Part shown: positions 9,601 through 21,619 of the stretch, piece after piece
Position numbering within the stretch: the first letter of the stretch is position 1
Layout: each line of letters opens with the position of its first letter
Assembly: GCA_011009095.1 (NCBI GenBank)
Contig: VTPC01090551.1
Coordinates: 37,553-101,552, forward strand
Source of the DNA: Ignelater luminosus
Taxonomy: Eukaryota; Arthropoda; Insecta; Coleoptera; Elateridae
Length of the DNA: 64,000 nt
Reading direction: 5' to 3'
Notes under the pieces: generated by a model
What the model was told of the DNA's origin: nothing
What the model saw: only the letters and a program-made list of their open reading frames with translations
Databases searched by the model: none
Program-made: the position numbers and the translations under genes

Positions 9601-12600
9601 ACACTCGAGAAGCCTGATAATAATTCCGAACTAGTAATCTGTTAATTGCTGAATGTCTTGGAGTGTTAAAAGTAGACTTTAAAGTTTTCCCAGAATTCCC
9701 AGCGTTTTTTTTCGGAATCCTCAGTGTTTCCCAGATTCCTCAGACGTCTAGTGACATTATAAAAACCTATATCTGTAAGTCCCTATGTACGATTTGCAAC
9801 ACTGCATGTTTGTATATTCTGGACGTACTTTTTGTACGATGCCACGGACAACTAAACAAAATCGCCAAGTTAGTTATGGAAGACTACCGAATAAATTCTC
9901 ACTAGTTAGTAATTACTACGTTAGATGTCGTATGCAAAGTTAATCTAATTACAATCCAAAATTAATCTAAAAATTGTAGCAAATTGTCAGTTCAAAGAAA
10001 CTCGAGGTGATTTAAAAATCACCAGAAATCTCCAAAACCACGTGATTATTTCACCAGCTTTGAGACTTTTCTCTATATTATTACTGGAGTCGCAAATGGA
10101 TATTAAAAGTCTCCAGATTTGGAGACAAGATCACCAAATTGGCAACACTGGGTTCTAGGGTCACCGGTTGCGACCCACTTTCCGTGGCTAACCTCGGTCC
10201 ATGGCTTTCTTTCCGTGCTCGTCTGGGTATCCGCTTGCCAAATACCTCCCAGGACACCTCTATAGAGCGCATGTGTAGTCATTTGTATCAATGAATCACA
10301 TTTTCGCAATATTAACAAGCTTCCTTCTCCGTCAAAGCCATCAGCTCCGGCAACAGTCTGACCTTCAACGACACCGACGACGTGGCGCTGCCATCTCCAC
10401 CCTTCCTCCTCCAACGCCAGCCGTGCCGTGCGTTTCAGAAAGAGCGTAAAGTAGGAAAGAAAACATGCAACAGCAATACGTACATAACTATTAAACATAT
10501 CTGCGATTTCTGCTGAATAGTTCTGACCTGGCAGCACTGGCTAGGCCATCACTAAGAAAATTAGAAATTGAAAGTTTTTAATGATTGTTGTGGCAGACGG
10601 GATTGTGCGCAAGAAATATTCATTATTAAGCAGTTAGTAGCTAAGCGAGAAGGGCCTTCCTTAAGAATTTTTCCCATGTACTAGGAAATCTGCTTTTGAA
10701 AGTAAAGAGAGAACTCGAGTTTTAAGAAGCTTGCAGAAATTTTAGTTGTAGGTGGAATTTAATTGTCGTTTCAATTTCAGTTGGAGATGCTATTCCGTGG
10801 TGCCAACTTTCAGTTTTCAAGTTTCGATTTGTAAGTTCGTGAAGATATGAACAAACCGTTTTATCTCAATCTACTGCATTTCAGCTAAGCAAAAAATATC
10901 GTTTCTATGTGAAAATAAAATAAAAATATCCAAGTTTAACGAAATCAGTGAACTAAGTCAAAAATGATAAAATTTAAAAATGTGTTCAAGTAGTATCTAG
11001 AGTAGTATTTATGAAATTACTGCTAGCTTTATATAAATAGTTTCTTTGGAATCATTTTATTTACTTAGTCATTCTTTAAGTATTTAGCTATTGGCTGGAA
11101 ACCAGGCAATTACATGCAAATGAACAATCGCTATTATATTTCTGACTTGCAAAGCAAACGTGCATATTTGTAGTTTTACTACTTCAACATCACCACACTG
11201 TGTTTATTACAGCCTTCACTATTTTCTTGTCAGCAGCAACTCCTATTTTAACCTACAATCAATTCAAACACTTAAAAAAATTCTGCACATCCTTGATTAT
11301 GACTTAATTGCAAAATGCTTCTGCGGTAAACATTCCAAAACCTAATCGAGTTAGTATGAGTTTACTATTAATATTCAATTCAATTCTTCTTTACGGCCTA
11401 TTGAATCCTAAAAACAATAAGCTCGAACCGTTTCCAAGCACCACCAACGTCATTGTTATCAGACAGACTTGAATAATAAAAATAAAGAAAAAAACGAAGC
11501 ATCACACCTTCATATAAATTCATGAACTGTGAGTACACATAAACACATCCGGCTATCAGCATTCACCAGTTTAAATCTGTTAGTAAATTTATGTAAAATG
11601 TAGAACAGCGTCTGGTACTGTCGTAAAGTTGCATAGCTCGTTTAAACTCCCCAGCCTTTTTCCGGAAGCATGAAAATTTAGTGTATAGAGAATCAAAAAT
11701 CAAATCAGATATTCTAGTCGGGGACAAAAGTAGTCTCCAAACTACATTTAGATTTAAAGATGGAAGACTTACAGAAAACTTTCAGACTGAGAGAAGCAAT
11801 CGGTGGAGGACACATGGGATCTCTAAGCAATGACCCAAACTTTTCCCGTCTCATCTCTTTTTATTTTATTGATGGAATCGATGCAACACGGCCCAAATGT
11901 TCCGTAACATGAGAATCTGTGGCCACTTGAACTAAATTAAAAAGAAAAAATCTTTTTTGTACCGTTTTAGGTTATTTCCATTTACAGGAAGTTGTTTATG
12001 CTTTTTCCTTTATTTTAATTATGTTATAACTTAATGGGGATTAGTGCGAGTTTCAAGCTTTCGTGTTGCATATTTAAAGATGTCATAATTTCTTAATATC
12101 GTTTTATGTTTCTCGTTTAATTGCCCACGAACCAGTTACTAAATATTTGTGCCCACATTTTAATTTTATAATCAGTCGAAAGCAGGAACCAGCCATGTTA
12201 TCAAAGCAGACTTAATTAAGTTCAATGTTGTATATTGTACATATACATGCAAAACTTCAGTCATCTGTTACTACCATTAAAACAGTATTGCATTTCGCAA
12301 GTCCACTTTATTACTTACATACACTCCCAGGACGCACTGTTAGTTGCAGCCAGCCACTTATAAATTGCAACTTTCGAGGGCTTTTAATGTTTTTTGCGGT
12401 TATACATATTATATAGTATATCGCGTGGTGGTGCATTGCCCTTGGAAACGTTTAACTTCTTAAATTGCTTTTAATTTCGATGACTGTTTTATGGATGTTT
12501 TTTGATACGTTCGTAATTATAGGAAATTAACTCGTGTAACGGATTTAAAACAGATGCTAGCAATTTCATTATTTTGGACATAACCTCAATACAAGACGAT

Positions 12601-14105
12601 TCCTAAATAATTCATGTGAATATGGCATCCAGTTAAAAAGTAGTTTCCATGGTTTGCGTATAAATTAGTCACATAAACAATGGACAATCAGTGCCTTGTT
12701 GTAATCCTAGAAATATCAGAAGAGATTCGACTCCTCGATGAGGAGGTTTGATGGAGAGTTACTGTAACACCCTCAAATTAATTGATTAATAATTGTTCTG
12801 AATTGCAGACGAAATCAGGATAGAGTTACTAACCACAAAGTAGTTTTCTATTTGTGCTTACTATCAGGTTCCTCTACGAAGAGTAAAACATGTCTGGGAT
12901 CCGACTTTGAGTATCAATCTTACCTATTGGACATTAAAAACTATGAGAATTTAGGATTATCAGTTTTTCTACTTTTTGGTGGTTTTAAAAGTCACAAAAC
13001 TTTTATCCATCTCCGTCAAAAACATTTCTATAGCTCTTCCGTCTTAGCAAAATAAGAATTTGATTTTGAAGAATAAAACTGACTTTTTTTGGTAGGATAT
13101 TTCTTGACCTTTCTTCAATTTTCTGTGTGTGTGGAAACTTCATGAAACTGACTTTTGTTTCGTTTGGAATAAAATTATATCAGAACAAAAGAAAAGTTTA
13201 CAGTCAAAATGGAAATTGATGGTTCGCGAAGTCCTTTACAATATCCCACAGCAAGAACGTCTTGTTCGAGTTTAATTTTCAAAGGTTTACGCAGAATCAC
13301 ATCCATCTTCCTTCTTTAAGGACTCGCCACCAATAGCAAACCTTCAAGCATTTTCACCGTCTTCAATAATTATTGTCGTTCAAAGCCTTTGCTAACCCAA
13401 AACGAAGCTGTATCTTCCAAGAAACAACATTCTGCAAAATAAGAAAAGTTCTGGGTACATGGATATTGAGATCAGTATTAAAATCCGTTACGTAGTTAGC
13501 GTTTTCTGTAAGCTGAAGATGTGACTATTCTATTCTAGTATCGAGATGAATTCAGAATTGGGCTTCAAAACTCAGAAACTTAGTGAGAAGGTCATTTAGG
13601 AAAGAAAGTCTTCATAAGTAAAAAGATCTAGTGATCTTTGGCCTTCGACCTGAGAAGAATTGAAGAAATTCTAACGCCAAACCATGAACAACGCTGCCCA
13701 GCCAAGTTTCTAATATTAATGCAAGTCTTGGTGACTTTGGATATTTGGTAAGTGATGAGCATAAATTCTGCACATTAAGACAGTGCAAGAGGAAATGCGA
13801 GATGACGGTCGCTTGAAGGTGAAAAGATTGTCTTATGTCATGAAGATTCTCTGTAAGGTTTTGTAAGCAAACCAACTGAAAGTATTAAAAACACAAAATT
13901 CTAATTTCAAGTCAACCTTTTTTGTTAAGGTCAACAATCTAAAATTTGGTGATCAAATAACAAGGCAGCTCGAGTTTAGTATATAGAAATATCGCGGAGG
14001 GGATCATTGAGAAGGTCAATCGATCGGGCTTTGGACTTCAATAAGAGTAACATTATAAGAAAGGCGCTTTTGAGATTCCACTATGTCTATAGAGATCATT
14101 TCGTG
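9601..14105. other. AT-rich DNA, no gene recognised
   Basis: No gene, RNA or transposon can be supported in this 4.5 kb apart from the small dyads annotated at 10006-10126. Open frames of 60-144 codons (longest 10103-10537 on the minus strand) have no recognisable domain. The stretch 10140-10400 is somewhat richer in GC than its surroundings. Confidence 0.5.
10006..10126. repeat. Two perfect short dyads
   Basis: GGTGATTT / AAATCACC with a 2-base loop lies at 10006-10023. GTCTCCA / TGGAGAC with a 4-base loop lies at 10109-10126. The words TCACC and CTCCA recur between and around them. They may be the remains of a small foldback element; no function can be assigned. Confidence 0.6.
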
Positions 14106-14123
14106 TTAGGTTAGGTTAGGTTA
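14106..14123 (+). repeat. TTAGG telomere-type repeat, 5' of LINE copy A
   Basis: Three TTAGG units plus TTA, directly before the R1-clade LINE sequence. TTAGG is the ancestral insect telomere repeat. Confidence 0.9.
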
Positions 14124-14187
14124 CAAGAATTAAGTGGATTAATAAAGAGAAGCGGAAAAAGCAGAAAAAGAGACGATAAAAAAGACA

Positions 14188-14723
14188 GTGAAGGAAATCT
14201 CTAAAACAAACGAAGTTCCATGCACGGAAAGGAAGAGCGATATTGAAATATTCACGTATCAGCATTTCCAAGAGATTGAAGATCTGAAATGGAAGAAGAA
14301 CATGTATAAGATCACAGAAATAGCAGTAGGAAATCCTACCAAATGTGAACAGAATCGAGATCTTGTAATAATAGTGAATCCCAGGAAAACAACCAAGATG
14401 GCCTAATTAAAATAATGGCCGACTACAAGCCCCAAATTAAAGTTGCTTTCGAAATGAAAAAACCGGAGATTTGGGAGATCGTATACCTGGAAAGTAGAAC
14501 TGAAGTAATATCAGCTAACAGCGACATCATGGAGGGTGTTACAAATACAACCTACCTAGTGGCGCAAGGTTTCCAAACGCAGAATGGAATGTGGTAAAGT
14601 CGGAAGTTCAAACAAGAAGAATTTTCGAAACTATTACCAAATTGAAAGAAGTAATTAAGAATAACAACGGCAAAAACCTGATCCTTGCTACCACCGTGGA
14701 CATAAATATAGGAAGGCTAAGGA

Positions 14724-14767
<44 letters not shown>

Positions 14768-15515
14768 CATGACATACAGCGGGATAAACATGACATTGCT
14801 AAAAACTCAGAGAAACGCCAAAGTACTGGAAGATCAATGGAACGGGGCTACAATTATGGCAAGGAAAGAAACAGTACTAATAAAACCAGGCGAGGGGGAT
14901 TCCTACGCCGAGATATTAAAGAAGATAAAAACAAGATAGACACAGAAGAAATAGGCGTAAGAATAAACAGCGGCCAAGCAAGAAAAGAAGGTCATATCAA
15001 AGTGAATATCAACGGGGAGGAAAGGGAATGGTGATACCCTCATACAAGTAGTAAGAGAAAAAGTAAGCACTCAAGTAGATGCAAAGATTATCAAGAAGCG
15101 AAAAAGCATACTGATAATCGATCTGGTTGAAATTACAAAAACAGAAAAACTAGTAGAAGTGATAAATAAAAAGTTGGGAGAGCAGCAACACAAGAGGGCG
15201 CCGCGCCGCAAACATTAAAATAAAGATGCTAACGAAAGCCAATAAAAATGGGTTGAAGTACGCCAACCTACTACTGGGTAAACGCAGGATAAAAGCGGGG
15301 TGGAGTAGATGAAGGGTCCGGGAGCAAATGGCCCCCACAAAATGTTACAAATGTCAAACTTATGGCCAACAAGGAAAAGCTGGAGACAGTTGGAAAGTGT
15401 CTGAGATATTGGAATACAGGCCATAAGGTAAAGGAGTGTTAAGGTGAGGCCTTCTGCCTTGCATGTAAAACAAAAGGGCACGCAACGAGCGACATGGACT
15501 GTCCAGTCTAATAGA
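14188..15515 (+). pseudogene. ORF1 (gag-like nucleocapsid protein) of R1-clade LINE
   Basis: Coding fragments at 14188-14406, 14415-14597 and 14591-15034 and later pieces are in shifting frames. Recognisable segments include SYAEILKKIK followed in a new frame by IDTEEIGVRINS (about 14905-14970). Further on are LIQVVREKVSTQVDAKIIKK (about 15038-15100) and the zinc-knuckle region near 15330-15510. That region reads APTKCYKCQTYGQQGKAGDS, then a run ending EAFCLACKTKGHATSDMDCP. It keeps several CxxC and CxxxxH spacings but has lost others. ORF1 of this clade binds element RNA. Multiple stops and frameshifts make this copy inactive. Confidence 0.78.
14726..14765. repeat. (AT)20 microsatellite inside dead ORF1
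   Basis: About 20 uninterrupted AT dinucleotides. They translate as an alternating Tyr-Ile run in the frame of the surrounding gag-like segment, so the microsatellite expanded inside a once-coding region. Confidence 0.95.
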
Positions 15516-15564
15516 CTGATAAACGAACTGAGGAGGACCAAGGGGGCAGCCAAACGGATCGGTT

Positions 15565-15880
15565 ATGTACAGTAGTTCTAGTTCTAACCAATCTACGACA
15601 ATAGTTAAATTCCTGCAAGTTAACTGCGGGAGGGGGAGGGCGTCGCACGACCTAACAGAAGAGCGGACCAGGGTAAAAAATATAGACATATTATTGGTGA
15701 GCGAACCAAATCAAAAGCTAGTAAATCGAAGAGGGGGGGTAGCTTAAAGATAACAAACTGGATGCCGCGTTAAGAATACTAAATAGTAGCATTAAAATGT
15801 ATAGAGTGGAAAAGGGTGACTACTGGATTTGGGTGGAAACGGAGAAGCATAAGACTAAACTCCAAATGTGAAAAATGGAA
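15565..15880 (+). pseudogene. ORF2 endonuclease, N-terminal part (copy A)
   Basis: The plus strand reads STTIVKFLQVNCGRGRASHD and then RVKNIDILLVSEPNQK (about 15595-15715). This is the start of the R1-clade endonuclease: LQxNxxRxxxA, HDL, and DIxLxSEP with the catalytic Glu retained. The reading continues past a stop and frame change as DNKLDAALRILN and DYWIWVETE to about 15860, then homology ends. The GDFN, SDH and NW motifs of the endonuclease are missing from this copy. Confidence 0.8.
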
Positions 15881-15894
15881 GACGAAACAATAGC

Positions 15895-16082
15895 AAACAC
15901 CAAGAGCGCCGAACAACCCTGCGCTCTTATCACACCCTGCTCCGAAGTAATGCTCGCGCAGTTGCGAAGCAGGTGCAAGAAGCTTTATGTGGACAGGGGT
16001 TTTTAGCAGGCCGCCAACCCTGCACTACCTGGCAATACGGGTGTCTATGGTGCAGATTTCCCCCGACCACACGAAAAAAAAA
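15895..16082 (+). other. 3'-UTR-like segment with poly(A), end of copy A
   Basis: This is GC-richer than its neighbours and not protein-like. It ends CCCCCGACCACACG, then A9, then TTAGG-type repeats. It does not match the 3' end of copy B (18540-18626) except for a loose GATTTCC-containing similarity close to the tail. It may therefore come from a related but different family. Confidence 0.55.
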
Positions 16083-16084
16083 GT

Positions 16085-16114
16085 TTAGGTTAGATTAGAT
16101 TAGGTTGTTAGGTT
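16085..16114 (+). repeat. TTAGG-type repeat between LINE copies
   Basis: Degenerate units TTAGG, TTAGA, TTAGA, TTAGG, then TTGTTAGGTT. They directly follow the poly(A) of copy A and precede the truncated start of copy B. Confidence 0.85.
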
Positions 16115-16124
16115 CATCTCGGAA

Positions 16125-18420
16125 TTGATGGTTCTTGAAGAAGAGGCGTTAAAGGAACATCAAATCATCAAATTTCGAATAAAAGACATGGGAAAAATGC
16201 AAATATCTGAAAAGAGGCGATCAGTAACTGATTGGAACGTCTATAAAATAATCTTGGAAGTGAAAAGCATGGCGAATGAAGAACCAGAGCCCGAAAAGAT
16301 ACGGAAAGCACTAAAAGAGACATACGAATTTAGCCTGCTGGAAACAACAGCCGCAAGCAGAAATTGGCGACCGTACTGGTGGAATGAAGAAATAGAAGAA
16401 AGAAGAGGAAACTGCCATTGATTTCGAAAAAAGAACTAACTAGGATGAATAGGAGAGCAGACGTTAGTCAAGACGAGAAACAAGAAATAGAAGGAGAATA
16501 TAAAAGAGCAAGGAAGGAGTTGAAGGAAAGTATTCACACCTCCAAGAAGAGGCATTGAGAAGATGCGATGTCTTCGAAAACGACATTTGGGAGAGACGGC
16601 TACAGATTAGCCACAAAAAAAACTAAGAAATCACGGCCCTGTGATCTGACAAAGGAATGTAAAGAGAGATAGCAGAGACGCTATTCCCGACGAGGGCAGA
16701 TTATTGGCCGGAAGGGCGCAGGACGGAAGAGGTGCCTTTATTCACTTTAGAAGAACTGGCGGAGATCACAGGCAAATTAAATAGCGGCAAAGCCATTGAA
16801 AAAGTAGCCAAAGTGAAACCAGAGTTACTGCAGGAATTGATAAACAACCAACTAAAGAAGTAAGAATTTCCGGACAAATGGAAAGAAGCCAAGCTGGTAC
16901 TGGTTCCCAAAGAAAAAAAAATGACCAGGAAAATATGACGTACAGACCGATATGTTTACTGAACAGGGTCGGGAAACTACTCGAAGGCCTATTCAGACTG
17001 AGAATACAACAAAAGCTAGAAAACGGAAACGACCTATCAGAAAGACAGTACCACTTCGGAAAAAGGAGGTCAACCTTGCAAGCTATTCTAGAGGTAGAAA
17101 GATGCCCAGACAAATGGAGTGTTATAATCGCTCTAGATGTCAAGAACGCTTTTAACTCTACCGTATGGAGCCAGATCATACGTAAAGAGATGCCGGACAG
17201 GAATATGCCAGAATATTTAATAAACACAGTCAGTAGCTATTTTAAAAATAGACAAGTAAAAATAGGGAGGAACAATGACATGGAGATGACGGCAAGAGTT
17301 CCATAGGCATTGGTCCTCGGACCAACCCTGTAGAACCTCCCATATGACGAAGTGATAAGATTGGACCTAAGGGTTGACGTCAAACAAGTAGCGTTCGCAT
17401 ACGAACTGGTGATCGTTGTAAAAGCCAATGATAAACAAGAATGAATGTTTAGAGCAAATGAAGCTCTAACCCTAGTGGAAGAATGGGTGGCAGACCACAG
17501 GCTGGAACTAGCAGCCAAAAAGATGGAAGCAATGATATTGAAAGGCCCAGAAAAAAGCGTGGGCATAGCCACGAAACCGGTTGAGAAAAACAAATAAATA
17601 AAAAATAAAACTTAAGCAAGTACCTAATTTAAATCACCCAACACATAAGAACCTTAAGCTATGGATCTCCAATACATTATATTTAGAGTCCAAGGCACCG
17701 AGGTGATACCAGAAAAGACCTTAAAATACCTAGGTATCATATTAGACACACACACGACACTTTTGCATGCCATGTAGCCACGGTTGCTAAAAAAAGCGGA
17801 AGCAAGGATGGCGATACTTGCTCAAATCATGCTCAACGTAAGAGGGCCGACTAGCAAGATACGAGAAATGCTAGGGGGAGGGGTGATGCAGTCTATTTCA
17901 CTATACGGGGCACCCCTCTGGCACAAAGCAATGAAAATTAAAAAATACAAAACAATTATGGAAAGGGCGCAGAGGAAAATCCTATTGAGAATTGCAAGCG
18001 CCTACAGAACAGCGCCAATAGTAGGTCTACAGGTTATATTAGGAGTGGTCCCTATCCACCTGATGGTGAGTAAAAGGAATAGAATTTACAATCGGCCAGA
18101 CGGAGATATCAAACAGGTGAGAAAGACGAGAGAATCCAGACGATACAAGAGAATGGGAAGAGAACAACATCCGCGCAGTGGACAAAGAGGATTGTCCCAA
18201 ACATCGAAACTGGGTGAATTGTGAAAAGCGAAAAATAAATTACTATACCTCTCAGATTGTAACAGGCCACGCCTCCTTGTAGATACTGTATGGACAAGGC
18301 TGAACGTACGTTCCTTGAGTGCAGGAGATAGAGGCGGCAAAGACACAAAGCATATAGTGATATTGGAGAGGTAGTGACAATAGAAAATCTTCTAAGACCG
18401 ACGAAAGAGGGAAAATGGCA
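16125..18420 (+). pseudogene. ORF2 (endonuclease end, reverse transcriptase, zinc region)
   Basis: Segments in order: EEALKEHQIIKFRI (end of endonuclease, with SDH changed to KEH) at about 16140-16180; WRPYWWNEEIEERRG at 16365-16410; and YRPICLLNRVGKLLEGLF at 16940-17000. Then come LSERQYHFGKRRSTLQAI and SVIIALDVKNAFNSTVW (palm motif A) at 17115-17170. The FADD catalytic box is changed to FAYE at 17394-17405. The thumb and C-terminal part continue as LYGAPLWHKAM and RIASAYRTAPIVGLQVILGV at 17910-18050. A decayed VTGHA...FLEC zinc-type region follows near 18260-18330. The altered catalytic box and many breaks show it cannot be active. Confidence 0.85.
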
Positions 18421-18517
18421 CAAAAAGAGAGAGAAGAGAGACTAGAACAGCGTACGGGGTAGGAGGTAAGAGACTAAGTATAAAGGCCAGTAGTTCTGGA
18501 GCACAATGGTGAGAAAT

Positions 18518-18531
18518 GGGGGGGGGGGGGG
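18518..18531. repeat. Poly-G tract in the 3' UTR of copy B
   Basis: Fourteen consecutive G bases. Confidence 0.9.
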
Positions 18532-18626
18532 AGTTAATCTGTAGGTCACTGAGTAACTTCTCAGTGGAGTCGGCCATGCCACGTCGTACAGACGGCGTGG
18601 TATCCATGAGGATTTCCAAAAAAAAA

Positions 18627-18645
18627 GGTTAGGTTAGGTAAGGTG
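18627..18645 (+). repeat. TTAGG-type repeat, 3' of LINE copy B
   Basis: GGTTAGGTTAGGTAAGGTG directly follows the poly(A) tail. Confidence 0.85.
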
Positions 18646-21619
18646 ATTTTCCATAGAATTCCATTAAAGAATTCCGTGGAAAGTCAAAAGCGTCAGTCTC
18701 GTATTGTTACTTTTATTGAAGTTTGTGGGTGGAACCAGCGTTTTAGAAAAATGGTCATAACTTTTAAAGCCCGATCGATTGATACCCCCCATGACCCCCT
18801 CCACGATTTGTCTGTATACTAAACTCGAACCAACCGGGCTAATCCAGTTGTATTAACAGCAACCACAGTTAGTATTTCTCCAAATTGAAACTTTTCTCTT
18901 GGAAATGAAGGAACAGTCTAGAGAACTGATTGTCTTTACATCTTCAAGATAATAGAACTAAGAAAACGCATAATACGGGTTTATAAGGCTGATACAACAA
19001 TAAGATAGTGTAGATTCAGCTTGATCTTCTTTTCAAACTTCTCAGCTGCGATTGACATCTTCCAAGACTGAGGTGGCAAAACACAGATAGAGAATTGGAG
19101 CTGGACACATCCAGCAGCGGGCAGACTAACGCATAGTTATTGAACGATATCGACAGTCCTGAAAAAGATAGCTTTGTCCTTTCTTGTATTAAGGTAACTA
19201 ACGTCATTTAGGTCTTGTCTCGCCGTGAAAAAGGTGATAGAAAGGCAAACGGCATCGCAAGCTAAGTTCCGACTACATAAATTCTTCTAAAATTGAAAAC
19301 GTCAACTTTGTTCATAAAACTAAACGCAATTTTACAAACAATCGAACAGATTATCCGGCTCTTTGGACCAAACCGCTCTTCTATTAAGAGAACTTTTTTT
19401 TCTTTGAATTATCCATTACAGCAAACAAATACCAGATAGAGGGAGTTCTAGAAAGTTTCAGAAGCATCTTGATTACATTTTCTTCTTTTATTTTGCAAAT
19501 TCATGAAAATCAAATGATTTTCTTACTATTCTTTTCTTTCTCTTGTACTAAATGATTATTTTAACAAAAAAATCGATTATTCTAAAAAGAAAACTCTTGA
19601 AGTAAATTAATAATGATTACTAAGGGGAATGGTATAATAGCAGTTGTTTTTTTCAAGAACAGCTGGCGTTGCACCCTAGTGCACTGAAGCCCTTAAGATA
19701 AACCCTTTTAAATTTAATTTAACACTGAATAAAATGAAGTAAAACAGTTAGAAAAAGAATCAAATAATTTTTTGCAGTGTCAAGACATTCAGACACGTTA
19801 CGTAAGCCATTTCTAATCAGTTCTGACAAATTATGATTGCATGAGTTATCCTACTAATTTTTACTTTCAAAAAGATGTAAATTAAATGTTAGATTCTCTA
19901 GAAAGAAATTTAATACCAAGGAACAATTTAACCATAAAATAATCCATCTCGACTTAAAACTTACCAAATGCACTAGAAGACATACATCACGGATGCATAT
20001 GCAAATTTATATAAATCACACTGGCTTCTTACACACGAGAGAACACTGCAACACAAGTCATACCTTATTTGCATTCAGGTTTATAACCTCACATGTTAGT
20101 GAACCTGCAGGGAATAAACGGACATTACACGCTCGACCATAACCGTCAACATAACAATCACTTAACAGCAAAACAAAGCCTGTTCAAGTCGACAAGTTGC
20201 TTTTACTTGCTTGCTTAAATAACATAAGAGTCCCGGCCCCAGACTACGGCAGCAGCCCCAAGCACAAATTCTAGCCGTAGCCGACTATATTTTCCAGTGA
20301 TGAAGGAGGCGCCGTTACTTCTGCGGCCTATGCCAAGACGGCCAAGACTAACTGTCTATAGAAATTTGTCTAGTCGAATGATTATAAGTTGGAAAGGGAT
20401 AGATTAACTTATTATAGTAGCATGTGGGTTGAAGTTATTTTTCTTAATTATTAATTATAGAGATCGAAAAAAGGATATTATTTAATGACAAACCTAGGAG
20501 CGTTCATAAAATTAATTTTTTTATTTGTTCTTGTTATAGTGTGTACGCTAGAAATCAATTTTGGTTCAATTTCAAGAAGTGAAATCGAAACGGCAGTGAT
20601 GTTGTCCTCCATCACGCAGTATCCTTATCAAACTGTCAATTACCATAAATCGAATTGAAGATATTGTAAATTTAGCTGATTTATCAGGTATGAAAGGCCT
20701 TGCTAAGGCCATCATAAAAATGTGAACGGGGCTAAAACGACCCACGCGACACCTCCAGTGTCTGGCGATGCCGTCGATTGCGATAAGTTAATAACGTGGA
20801 GGACTGAATTACGCCCTTGATAAGGAACGATGCAGACTCTTAAGAGAAGTGGGCCGGTCGGGATTCAAGCGCTTGGTATAGGCTTATATTTAGATTTAGC
20901 AGAGGCAGAATGGCGACTTACCCAAGTTTTATGATGTCGTGCCGTTCGAAACGATTTACTTAAATTAATTGAATTAAAAATGTGTTGGCAGTATAGTGGG
21001 GAAGGTAGTGCTTTCGAGTTGCAATGTCGTGACTGAAACCAAACCCACACAAGTCAAACATAGAGATGTTTATCCAATAACAATTTGATTGAATTAGTAC
21101 GGCTACTACATATTAATACAAAGAAGGGTTTTGTTTCTAAATAATTTCTTTGAAAACAAAAATTTACAAGATTAAAAAGTGAAATTAAAAAGGTTGGCAG
21201 TAAAAGATTCTGTGGAAAAATTAAAATTATTCTTGACACAATTTCTCTGTATGAAGGTTATATTGTGGATGGCCGCCTGTGTCGGCCTACCGTCGCTTTA
21301 CGCGCTTTTCTTTATAAGAGCATCATGATTAGAAAACGCTCATTTGATGTTTGTGTTTCATTAGCTGCATCAATTTAGTATTTGCAGTAACAGCGTGGTG
21401 TGAACAGGAACCATTCTTCGTTTATTTTCTCTTCTTTCTTCTTCGTCGGGTTCATTACTTGTAATCAGTATAAAAAACAATATCAAGAATCTCGCATTTA
21501 TATCAGGTTCAGTTTGTATTCTTTTTTAAAGAAAACGACTTCCTCTAAACTAAATGGTATCTAAAGTCTTTGCAGGTTTCATGTTGCAAAATATCTTGTT
21601 ATTGCGACCAGAGGCAAAG
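18646..21619. other. AT-rich DNA, no gene recognised
   Basis: No domain or RNA gene is seen. The stretches 20230-20350 and 20700-20880 are richer in GC but have no motif that I recognise. A palindromic GGCCGCCTGTGTCGGCC near 21271 resembles the core of the satellite that starts just downstream. Confidence 0.5.

Larger units (their letters stand above)
14124..16082 (+). mobile_element. R1-clade LINE copy A, internally deleted (TRAS/SART-like setting)
   Basis: A plus-strand non-LTR element lies between TTAGG-type blocks. It holds a decayed gag-like ORF1 with a zinc-knuckle region, then the first third of the ORF2 endonuclease (15600-15870). It then passes directly into non-coding sequence resembling a 3' untranslated region that ends in nine A bases at 16074-16082, followed by TTAGG-like repeats. 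RT is absent, so either a large internal deletion or a junction with a second, 3'-end-only insertion is inferred. R1-clade families that target TTAGG arrays (TRAS, SART) are known in insects. Assignment to them rests on the flanks and domain type only. Confidence 0.75.
16115..18626 (+). mobile_element. R1-clade LINE copy B, 5'-truncated
   Basis: It begins inside the end of the ORF2 endonuclease, runs through reverse transcriptase and the C-terminal cysteine/histidine region, and ends with a 3' UTR and nine A bases at 18618-18626. GGTTAGGTTAGG follows immediately. It has the same orientation as copy A. Frameshifts and stops are present throughout. Head-to-tail 5'-truncated copies separated by telomere-type repeats are the usual appearance of TRAS/SART-type insertions. 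Confidence 0.78.

Noticed and set aside
13612..13875. 87-codon minus-strand frame with ISHFLLHCLNVQNL, recalling the end of Jockey-type LINE proteins
   Set aside because: The resemblance is short, the expected cysteines are missing and there is no adjacent element sequence.
15150..15689. Minus-strand open frames opposite the R1-clade LINE
   Set aside because: They are complements of the plus-strand gag and endonuclease remains, which match known domains.
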